From a virus, in IMG/VR virus record IMGVR_UViG_3300032224_001146, positions 1 to 64,000 of that record: 64,000 nucleotides of DNA; one strand, written 5' to 3'. Below the pieces are notes generated by a model. That model was not told the DNA's origin and made no database searches. It saw only the letters and a list, made by a program, of their open reading frames with translations. Both the position numbers and the translations under genes were made by a program. This document shows positions 10,154-17,446 of this stretch, in pieces; position 1 is the first letter of the stretch; each line of letters opens with the position of its first letter.

Positions 10154-10596
10154 TGGCAGAAAAAGTAGTTGTTCATGAAACCGTAAACCAAGTAGTAGTT
10201 GGTGCCAATGGGCCACAAGGTCCAAGAGGTCGCACTATTCTTAATGGTCATGGAGTTCCAGCAGCAGGCCTTGGGTTAGCAGGAGATTTTTATTACGACA
10301 AAGATACAACCAGATTTTATGGTCCCAAAGATGTAGATAGCACATGGGCTGGTGTTACCAGTTATTTACTATATACAGAAACGGCATTAAGATACCCTTG
10401 GGAGCTTTCTCAAGTTACTGGCCCAGTAAATGGAGTATATTCTTTAAAGATAGAACACAACTTACATTTTCAGCCAAATGTTACTGTTAAATCTAGTACA
10501 GGTGACGTATTAGAGACGGGAATAGACTATAATAGTATTGATGTCTTGACATTGACAATGTCACAGGCATTTTCTGGGACAGCTTACCTGTCTTAA
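10153..10596 (+). CDS. Short tail-fibre protein with collagen-like tract (147 aa)
   Basis: A 147-residue virion protein. After a beta N-terminus (KVVVHETVNQVVVGANG) there is a short collagen-like stretch (GPQGPRG), then a segment GDFYYDKDTTRFYGPK typical of fibre connector repeats, and a C-terminal beta domain (SLKIEHNLHFQPNVTVKSST). Such small proteins extend or cap tail fibres. It is coupled to the preceding gene by TAATG and followed 15 bases later by a large fibre gene. Confidence 0.65.
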   Translation: MAEKVVVHETVNQVVVGANGPQGPRGRTILNGHGVPAAGLGLAGDFYYDKDTTRFYGPKDVDSTWAGVTSYLLYTETALRYPWELSQVTGPVNGVYSLKIEHNLHFQPNVTVKSSTGDVLETGIDYNSIDVLTLTMSQAFSGTAYLS

Positions 10597-10611
10597 AAGG
10601 AGATAACACAG

Positions 10612-12339
10612 ATGGCAAGAAAATTTTTAGTTAGTTTAGACTTAAACAAGAATGAGTTATTGAATGCAAGAGTTCAAAACCTTCCTACAGTATCTAAGCC
10701 AGCAAGTCCTGTAACAGGTCAGATTTACTATGACACTACAGACAATTTCCTTTATTTCTGGAACGGTTCAACTTGGCTAAGAGCCTCTGGTGACTTCGGT
10801 GCCGCAGGACAAACAACAGCATTAAAATTTGGTAATACAAAATCTGATGGAATTTCTACATCAGTAGCAAGAGCAGATCACACACACTCAATCCCAGACA
10901 TTTTGGGAACATCTTCTTATGTTGGTGTTGCAAAAGATGCCACAACTGGCAATGCAACAATCTCTCTTGTTGATTCTGGCGTAACAGTTGGATCATACGG
11001 TTCAACAACAAAGATCCCAACATTTACAGTAGATGCAAAAGGTCGTTTAACTGCCGCAGGTGAAGCAAATGTTGCAACAGTCCTCAGCATTGCAGGAGAA
11101 ACTGGTACAGATACAGTAAATCTTCTTACAGACACACTAACTGTAACTGGTGATTCAGCAATTGATACAGCAGTAACAAATAATACAATTACAATTACTG
11201 CAAAAGATGCCACATCATCTCAAAAGGGTGTTGCCTCATTTGATTCAACAGACTTTACTGTAACAAGTGCAGCAGTAACATTAAATGCTGAGCGTGTACA
11301 AGATATTGTTGGCGGTTTGGTACAAAGCGGAACTGGAATTACAGCAACATACAATGATGCTGGAAATACAGAATCAATTAATATTACAAACACTGGTGTA
11401 ACAGCTGGTACATATGGTTCTGCAACAAAGACCTCAACAGTAACAGTAAATGCACAAGGACAATTAACTTCTGCAACACATCAAGATATTTCAATTCCAT
11501 CAACACAAGTAAATGACTTCCAGGAAGCCGTTGAAGATGTTGTTGGAGCAATGGTTTCAACTCCAAATACAGAAAATGGCATCGTAGTAACTTATGATGA
11601 TACAGCTGGCAAATTAAACTTTGATGTCAATGATCCAACAATTACACTTTCAGGAGATGTAACTGGTTCTGCAACAATGACAAACCTTGGTAACGTAACA
11701 ATTACCACAACAGTACAGCCAAATTCCGTAGCACTTGGAACAGATACTACTGGAGATTATGTAGCTGGAATTCAAGGTACTACAAATCAAGTTGTTGTTA
11801 CAAATTCAGGCGGAGAAGGATCAACAGTCACAGTAGGTCTACCAGACAATGTTGAGCTTGTTGGAAACCTAAGAGTTGGCGGGAATCTTAATGTTGTAGG
11901 AACAGTTAATTCTGTAAATACAACTCAAGTAAATATTGTTGATAACAAGATTAATCTTAATACCGATTTTACTGGAACTCCTACAACAGATGCTGGAATT
12001 CGTGTAGAGCGTGGAACATCTGCAGACGTAGAAGTTCTATGGAATGAAACAAATGATAACTGGACACTTACAAATGATGGCACAAACTATTATGCTATTG
12101 CAAGAAAGTTTGCAGCAGATTTATCTGCTAGTTCAAATGTAGTTGTTTCAGGAGCAGGAACAGTATTTGTAGTAACACATAATTTAAATACAAGAGATGT
12201 TCAAATTCAAGTTTACGAAGCAGCAGCAGAATGGAATAACGTTGAAGTTGATACAGAAAGAACAACTGTTAATACAACAACAATTAGATTTGGTACAGCA
12301 CCAGCAGCTGGAGCATATAGAGTCGTTATAACTGGCTAA
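10612..12339 (+). CDS. Tail fibre protein (575 aa)
   Basis: A 575-residue fibre rich in Thr, Val, Gly and Asn. It begins MARKFLVSLDLNKNELLNAR and carries the connector motif GQIYYDTTDNFLYFWNGSTW (residues ~38-57), then long beta-repeats such as TATYNDAGNTESINITNTGV and TVTYDDTAGKLNFDVND-like elements. The C-terminal part has a NLRVGGNLNVVGTVNSV stretch typical of cyanophage and actinophage fibre shafts. It likely forms a trimeric fibre. The same connector motif recurs at 12352 and 17447, so these proteins share modules. Confidence 0.8.
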   Translation: MARKFLVSLDLNKNELLNARVQNLPTVSKPASPVTGQIYYDTTDNFLYFWNGSTWLRASGDFGAAGQTTALKFGNTKSDGISTSVARADHTHSIPDILGTSSYVGVAKDATTGNATISLVDSGVTVGSYGSTTKIPTFTVDAKGRLTAAGEANVATVLSIAGETGTDTVNLLTDTLTVTGDSAIDTAVTNNTITITAKDATSSQKGVASFDSTDFTVTSAAVTLNAERVQDIVGGLVQSGTGITATYNDAGNTESINITNTGVTAGTYGSATKTSTVTVNAQGQLTSATHQDISIPSTQVNDFQEAVEDVVGAMVSTPNTENGIVVTYDDTAGKLNFDVNDPTITLSGDVTGSATMTNLGNVTITTTVQPNSVALGTDTTGDYVAGIQGTTNQVVVTNSGGEGSTVTVGLPDNVELVGNLRVGGNLNVVGTVNSVNTTQVNIVDNKINLNTDFTGTPTTDAGIRVERGTSADVEVLWNETNDNWTLTNDGTNYYAIARKFAADLSASSNVVVSGAGTVFVVTHNLNTRDVQIQVYEAAAEWNNVEVDTERTTVNTTTIRFGTAPAAGAYRVVITG

Positions 12340-12351
12340 GGGAGATAGTAA

Positions 12352-12603
12352 GTGTCTGTAAAAAGATTAGTACCCTTAAATACAGTTGAATTAGCTAATA
12401 ACCCTGCAACAGGCCGCCGTGGTGATATCTATTACAATACCACAAGCAATGAATTAAGAGTTTACACTGGAACCGAATGGGTTGCAGTAGGTGGTGCACA
12501 AATTGGTGTACTAGAGCACATTCACACATATGATGGACCAATTGCTTCTGTTGGATCGTTTAATGTTTCATCAACAAATACAATTGACGGAGGACTTGCA
12601 TAA
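12352..12603 (+). CDS. Small fibre-associated protein (83 aa)
   Basis: An 83-residue protein starting at GTG 12352 after GGGAGA. It contains PATGRRGDIYYNTTSNELRV and YTGTEWVAVGG, the connector module also present near the start of the 10612 fibre, followed by a short tail ending DGGLA. It may be a fibre linker or the detached N-terminus of a fibre. It overlaps the next gene's ATG at 12603 (TAATG). Confidence 0.65.
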   Translation: MSVKRLVPLNTVELANNPATGRRGDIYYNTTSNELRVYTGTEWVAVGGAQIGVLEHIHTYDGPIASVGSFNVSSTNTIDGGLA

Positions 12604-14168
12604 TGGATATGACAATCCAAATTCGCAGAGGAACTTCAGTTCAATGGGCAGCTTCTACAAGAATTTTAAAAGAAGGCGAAATTGCTTTAGATACTACATT
12701 AAATAAAATTAAAGTTGGAAATGGGTCAGCAAATTGGTCATCACTTCCGTTTATAAATATATTACCATCAGAGTTAAAAGAGTTATCTCAAGATTATATT
12801 AACGATGCAATTGTTTCTGGAACACATTCTCATATTACAATCACATACGATGACGCTAATAATAAATTTAGTTTTGCAACAAATCCAGAAGTTGTTTTAT
12901 CATCTGGACTTAGTAATACATTAGGAGATTATTTAACTACATCTGCATTTAATGCACAGTTAGATTCTGCTGGTGGAACACCAACTTTAGATCAAGATTC
13001 CTATATTCGAGATGTAGAAGTTTCTCCAAGAATAGCAAGAACTGATTCTCAAACATTTACTGGAACAGTAATACTTCCTTCAACAACATCAATTGGAAAT
13101 GTTTCTTCAACTGAAATTGGATATGTTGACGGAGTAACATCAGCAATTCAAACACAATTAAATTCAAAAGCACCACTTGCTTCACCAACATTAACTGGAA
13201 CAACAAATGTAGATAACCTTACAATTGGAGGAACGTTAACATTTAATGGTACAGCAACAACAATTAATTCTACAAACCTTTCTATTGCCGATCCACTTAT
13301 TTATATGGGAACAAGTAACTCTGCAAATGCAGTAGATCTTGGAATTGTTACACACTTTAATAATGGAACATATCAACACTCTGGTTTGGTTAGAGATCAT
13401 AATGATAACAAATGGAAGTTGTTTAGCGGCATAACAGATGAACCAACAACAACAATGAATTTTGCTCAAGCAGTTTATGATACATTAAAAATTGGTGGAT
13501 TAGAAATAACTGAAACTGCAACTGGAATTACAAAAACAATGGTTGGGTTAAGCAATGTTGATAATACAAGTGATGCTAATAAACCAATATCAACAACAAC
13601 AGCATCAGCTTTAGCATTAAAAGCCCCACTTGATTCTCCAACTTTTACTGGAACTGTTATTTTGCCAACAGAAACTATATCAAATGCTGATATACACTGG
13701 GAACATTATGATACAGAATCTAATTTACCATCTGCAACATTAAAACATGGAATGTTTGCTCACGTACATGGAACAGGAGCAGCATATTATGCACACTCTG
13801 GAGCATGGTATAAATTAGCAAAACAAACAGATGTAGATTTAAAATCAAATAATTTAAACTCATATTTAACAGTTTCTGGTACATCAAAAACAATATTAAC
13901 TTCAGACCTTTATAATATTATTGAATTTACAAATGGCTCATCTATTTCAGTTGTAATACCAAATGATCCAACTGATTCTAGTTTTCCAATTGGATCTTCT
14001 TTAGAAATTAGACAAATGGGAGCAGGACAAATAACTATTTCTGCAACATCCCCTGCCACTGTAGTTTCAGCAGACAATCAATTTAAATCCAGAGTTCAAT
14101 ATTCAGCAATTAATATTGAAAAAAGAGCAAGCAATTCTTGGATATTAACTGGAGATACAACTGCATAA
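12603..14168 (+). CDS. Tail fibre with Mtd-like N-terminal domain (521 aa)
   Basis: A 521-residue fibre. Residues ~4-50 (IQIRRGTSVQWAAS, then LKEGEIALDTTLNKIKVGNG, then WSSLPFI) match the N-terminal domain of major tropism determinant-type fibre proteins. It continues with a HSHITITYDDANNKFSF / PEVVLSSGL / LGDYLTTSAF module that is shared with the 17447 fibre, repeated LASPTLTGT / LDSPTFTGTV units, and a C-terminal domain ending ASNSWILTGDTTA. It is probably a receptor-facing fibre. No reverse transcriptase or template repeat is visible, so it is not part of a diversity-generating element in this window. Confidence 0.8.
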   Translation: MDMTIQIRRGTSVQWAASTRILKEGEIALDTTLNKIKVGNGSANWSSLPFINILPSELKELSQDYINDAIVSGTHSHITITYDDANNKFSFATNPEVVLSSGLSNTLGDYLTTSAFNAQLDSAGGTPTLDQDSYIRDVEVSPRIARTDSQTFTGTVILPSTTSIGNVSSTEIGYVDGVTSAIQTQLNSKAPLASPTLTGTTNVDNLTIGGTLTFNGTATTINSTNLSIADPLIYMGTSNSANAVDLGIVTHFNNGTYQHSGLVRDHNDNKWKLFSGITDEPTTTMNFAQAVYDTLKIGGLEITETATGITKTMVGLSNVDNTSDANKPISTTTASALALKAPLDSPTFTGTVILPTETISNADIHWEHYDTESNLPSATLKHGMFAHVHGTGAAYYAHSGAWYKLAKQTDVDLKSNNLNSYLTVSGTSKTILTSDLYNIIEFTNGSSISVVIPNDPTDSSFPIGSSLEIRQMGAGQITISATSPATVVSADNQFKSRVQYSAINIEKRASNSWILTGDTTA

Positions 14169-15316
14169 TGGCAAAGAACAGAGTCAAGAATGTAATTGCT
14201 TCAAGATTAAAAGCTTTACTTTCTATAACAGAGACATTTAATAGATCAGATACTTCTTTATTAACTACAGCTGGATCAACTTCTGCAAAATGGGATTCGG
14301 TCAGAGGTTCCTGGGGAATTTCTTCTAATAAAGCTTCTTCATCAACTTCCGCATCTTCTTATCCAATTTCAACTTTAACATTTTCAAAAGAAGATGTTAC
14401 TATTTCTGTTGATGGAATTACTCCAGGAGTAGGAACAGCTTTTTGGGTAACCGATTCAGGCAATTGGTGGGGCACATATGTTGATGGAACACAATCCTGT
14501 CAAACTTGTGCTTCTGGAGGAAACTGTGCTTCTTATTATTCTTGTTGCCAAGGAACAATGAATTCAAGTAATCCATATAATTATGCATGTTGTACTGGTA
14601 ACTATAATCAAGGATATACTGATTCTGGAACAAATCCAGCTACATGCCCAGGAGGATTTGCTTATGACGCTTGTCCATGCGGAACATACAATCAAGGTTA
14701 TACAGCGGGATATTACGTTTGGTATACATGTGGTGGTTCAGGAAACGCTGCTCCAGCTTCTTCATGCGGATTGACATTTGCCCAAGCACAATCATGCGGC
14801 GGATGCAAAAGAAATAGTCAACCTTATTATAATCAAGGAAATTGTACCTGTTCTGGTTCATCATATTGTGTTGGTGGGTATGTTGCAGGAACTCCTTATA
14901 GTCAATGGGTAGCTGGAACCTGCAATCAAAATGGTACATGTACAGCTTGGAATACTTCAAATTGTAATTCTAATTATGCAGCAAACTGTTGTGGGGCATA
15001 TAATGCAACAACTTATTATGATTGCAATTGTGTAACAAATAATAGTATTAAATTAATTAAATCTATTGCTGGTACAATTTCAACAGTTGCAACATTTGCT
15101 TTAAGCTCAACAGTTGCAGGATTTAAAACAATTTTAAACGGTAGCACAGTTACAGTGCAAGCTTATTCTGGATCTGGATATACATCTCAAATAGGATCAG
15201 ATCAATTTTCAACAGTTTCTGGATATTCAAAAACTAAAAAACATGGTATACTAAAAGCTCCAACAACATATGCGGCATCACAAGGATCGGCAATAGACGA
15301 ATTTAAGGTTGTATAA
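14168..15316 (+). CDS. Lectin-like tail protein with a Cys-rich insertion (382 aa)
   Basis: The start at 14168 overlaps the upstream stop (TAATG); an earlier in-frame ATG lies inside the fibre gene. Residues ~30-105 (ETFNRSDTSLLTTAGSTSAKW onward, shortened here) look like a concanavalin-like beta-sandwich. A ~170-residue insertion (~110-280) with 24 Cys follows, rich in Tyr, Asn and Gly, with repeated YNQGYT and CC/CxC pairs, and then the sandwich resumes (SIKLIKSIAGTISTVATFAL). Many disulfides would make an extremely stable surface adhesin. I know of no named family for the insert. It is probably a host-recognition or attachment protein. Confidence 0.65.
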   Translation: MAKNRVKNVIASRLKALLSITETFNRSDTSLLTTAGSTSAKWDSVRGSWGISSNKASSSTSASSYPISTLTFSKEDVTISVDGITPGVGTAFWVTDSGNWWGTYVDGTQSCQTCASGGNCASYYSCCQGTMNSSNPYNYACCTGNYNQGYTDSGTNPATCPGGFAYDACPCGTYNQGYTAGYYVWYTCGGSGNAAPASSCGLTFAQAQSCGGCKRNSQPYYNQGNCTCSGSSYCVGGYVAGTPYSQWVAGTCNQNGTCTAWNTSNCNSNYAANCCGAYNATTYYDCNCVTNNSIKLIKSIAGTISTVATFALSSTVAGFKTILNGSTVTVQAYSGSGYTSQIGSDQFSTVSGYSKTKKHGILKAPTTYAASQGSAIDEFKVV

Positions 15317-15636
15317 TGTCTCATAAATACAAGCATATTAAAAAAGAATACAGAAAGCAAAGAAGAAAACAATTCTATGCCAAAATTAACTTTTACAAAA
15401 AATGGCAATATAAAAAGTTTATATCTAAAAATATTCATCCAGATGTATCTTCTATAACAAATCATATAGCGTTTGTAATTGATGGAGAAGTTGTAGAAAT
15501 TATTCATTGCCAACCAAAAATGGCTGCCATTTTAATGAGTAATCCAGATATAGTTGAAATTCCAAAAGATAAAAAACCAGCACTTGGAGACAGATACGAA
15601 AACGGTCTGTTTATTTCAATAGAAAATAAAAAGTAA
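15316..15636 (+). CDS. Small basic phage protein (106 aa)
   Basis: A 106-residue protein with a highly basic N-terminus (residues 3-30, many Lys, Arg and Tyr) and a C-terminal domain with HIAFVIDGEVVEIIHCQPKM and LGDRYENGLFISIE. The C-terminal pattern resembles small proteins found beside fibre genes in cyanophages; function is unknown. It is coupled to the lectin-like gene by TAATG and to the next gene the same way, so it may assist fibre assembly. Confidence 0.6.
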   Translation: MSHKYKHIKKEYRKQRRKQFYAKINFYKKWQYKKFISKNIHPDVSSITNHIAFVIDGEVVEIIHCQPKMAAILMSNPDIVEIPKDKKPALGDRYENGLFISIENKK

Positions 15637-16397
15637 TGAAAGTTCTTCAATTTTTAAGAAAAAGGGGATTCCAGTACAATTTAGAGTACCCAAAACCATC
15701 TTCTGAGTTTATTCCAGAATGGTTTAGAAAAGCCGAATCTTTTATTGAGATTGAAACTGGACTAATTGCCAATATTGATCAACAAGGAATTTCTGGAGGA
15801 TTGAAATCATGTATGCCATTTTTAGATGCTCTTAGTTCTGGGTATATGATGGTTTCTGTAGCAAACATAAGAATTACTAAAAATGAAAATGATGTTGTTG
15901 AGTGGGAATATGTAGAAAAAGATAAAAATGGAGAATGGCAAGTTACAGATATTGATTGGACTCAAATTGCTGAAAGACATGGAGATATTGGACATACAAT
16001 TCCAAGACCTTATGGGTTTGCAAATAACCATCTTGTTTGGACAAATCATTGGGGAATGAAACTTCCTAAAGGTTGGAGTGTTTTAGCAACACATCCATTA
16101 AATAGAACAGATTTGCCATATTATACTTTAAGCGGAATCGTAGATAGCGATAGGTTTGCTCCAAACGGCAACCTTCCCTTTTTTATTAAAGATGGTTGGC
16201 TTGGCGTTATAGAAAGAGGAGCTCCCCTAGTTCAACTAATTCCAATTAAAAGATCTACCTGGGTTTCAAAAGTTGGCCATTTAAATGAGATGGATCATTT
16301 TTTTGGACACGAAGCAAGAAATATTGCATACGGATATTACAGAAAAAATATGTGGGTTCCTAAAAAATATAAAAGAGGTAAAGATGAAGTGGAATAA
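15636..16397 (+). CDS. Phage protein resembling DUF6065, paralog 1 (253 aa)
   Basis: A 253-residue soluble protein. Shared landmarks with the next gene: PEWFRKAES near the N-terminus, a C.P.LDALSSGYMMVSV block (residues ~59-75), PKGWSVLATHPLNRTDLPYY (~146-165) followed by LSGIVDSDRF, and LVQLIPIKRSTW near the end. This layout fits a phage family I associate with DUF6065, whose biochemical function is unknown; the family name is from memory. It may be an oxygenase-like or structural beta-barrel, which cannot be decided here. Confidence 0.6.
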   Translation: MKVLQFLRKRGFQYNLEYPKPSSEFIPEWFRKAESFIEIETGLIANIDQQGISGGLKSCMPFLDALSSGYMMVSVANIRITKNENDVVEWEYVEKDKNGEWQVTDIDWTQIAERHGDIGHTIPRPYGFANNHLVWTNHWGMKLPKGWSVLATHPLNRTDLPYYTLSGIVDSDRFAPNGNLPFFIKDGWLGVIERGAPLVQLIPIKRSTWVSKVGHLNEMDHFFGHEARNIAYGYYRKNMWVPKKYKRGKDEVE

Positions 16398-17151
16398 AAA
16401 GTCTCCAAAAGACACTTCGTCCAACGGGAACATTGATTTTGTATTAGTTGATTCTGATAAAGATGGAAGTTTTTTAGAGGTTAAAAAAGCAATAGATGTA
16501 ATGCCAGAGTGGTATAAAAATTTACCAGGCACAGCAGTACTAAGAGAAAACGACAAAAGAAAAGATTTGACAGCAAAAAGATGTATTCCAATATTAGATG
16601 CATTTAATTCAGGTTATGTTCTTGTAACAACAGAAGACTATATTTTTGGAAAAAATGATAATCAATATACTTTTACTGGAAGTAGAAATGTTGCAACAAA
16701 AGCAATAGGCATGCATCCGTGGACTCAGCTCGGAGACATTACTCTTTCTCCTGAATTTATTGAATACGCTTTTAAATGGGGAAACCCATATTTAATTAAA
16801 ACTCCTCCTGGGTATAGTTGCATGTTTACGCACCCATTAAATTATTTTGATCTCCCATTTCACAGCATGTCTGGAGTTGTTGATACAGATAATTATATTA
16901 TGCCAGTTTTATTTCCATTTATGATGAAAAATAATTTTGATGGATTAATCCCAAAAGGAACTCCAGTAATTCAAATAATTCCTTTTAAACGTGAAGATTG
17001 GAAAAGCAACATTTACGATAAAGTTTCTCCAGTATTTACAGTAAAGAAAGAAGATGCTAGAATTGATTATGAATCTGAAAGATATTTAAATGGAGAAGCA
17101 GCAGGCGGAATGTACAAAAGAGATTATAGAAAGAAAAAGAGGTATATTTAA
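16384..17151 (+). CDS. Phage protein resembling DUF6065, paralog 2 (255 aa)
   Basis: A 255-residue paralog of the preceding protein, sharing PEWYKNLPG, CIPILDAFNSGYVLV, PPGYSCMFTHPLNYFDLPFH, SGVVDTDNYIMP and VIQIIPFKREDW. The two genes are a tandem duplication followed by strong divergence. I choose the ATG at 16384, preceded by GAGGTAAAG and overlapping the previous gene by 14 bases; the longer frame from 16285 runs deep into that gene. Function is unknown. Confidence 0.65.
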   Translation: MKWNKKSPKDTSSNGNIDFVLVDSDKDGSFLEVKKAIDVMPEWYKNLPGTAVLRENDKRKDLTAKRCIPILDAFNSGYVLVTTEDYIFGKNDNQYTFTGSRNVATKAIGMHPWTQLGDITLSPEFIEYAFKWGNPYLIKTPPGYSCMFTHPLNYFDLPFHSMSGVVDTDNYIMPVLFPFMMKNNFDGLIPKGTPVIQIIPFKREDWKSNIYDKVSPVFTVKKEDARIDYESERYLNGEAAGGMYKRDYRKKKRYI

Positions 17152-17420
17152 TGTCTGATGTTCCAAATAGATCAGCAAGACCATGGGATCTTTTTAATAA
17201 AAAGATTGAAAGGGTTACAGAGATAATTGCAGAAGAAAGGCTTAACATTTGCAAAGCTTGCCCAGAATACATAAAATCCACACATCAATGCAAGAAATGT
17301 GGTTGCATAATGAATTTAAAGGTAAAACTAGCTAATGCTAACTGTCCAATAAAAAAATGGGATTCAGTTGATCCTCAACAAGAGATAGAAAAGTACACAG
17401 ACGAACAATTAGGCCTTTAG
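17151..17420 (+). CDS. Four-Cys CPxxKW-type metal-binding protein (89 aa)
   Basis: An 89-residue protein with ICKACPEYIKSTHQCKKCGC in the middle and CPIKKW after it, the same Cys signature as 4543-4719 (DUF6171-like, from memory). It probably binds zinc. An N-terminal part (ARPWDLFNKKIERVTEIIAE) adds a helix. It is coupled to the previous gene by TAATG, so in this phage the Cys protein travels with the paralog pair. It is the last gene before a promoter. Confidence 0.7.
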   Translation: MSDVPNRSARPWDLFNKKIERVTEIIAEERLNICKACPEYIKSTHQCKKCGCIMNLKVKLANANCPIKKWDSVDPQQEIEKYTDEQLGL

Positions 17421-17439
17421 TCCTCCAAAGAGGTATAAT
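17411..17439 (+). promoter_or_regulatory. Late-type promoter, leaderless configuration
   Basis: AGGCCT (17411-17416), 17-base spacer ending GG, TATAAT (17434-17439). Only 7 bases separate the -10 from the ATG at 17447, and there is no Shine-Dalgarno sequence at a usable distance. Confidence 0.65.
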
Positions 17440-17446
17440 ATAAGAT

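Noticed and set aside
12603-14168. A diversity-generating retroelement, suggested by the Mtd-like fibre N-terminus
   Set aside because: No reverse transcriptase, no template repeat and no variable C-terminal lectin with adenine-biased substitution is visible in the window.
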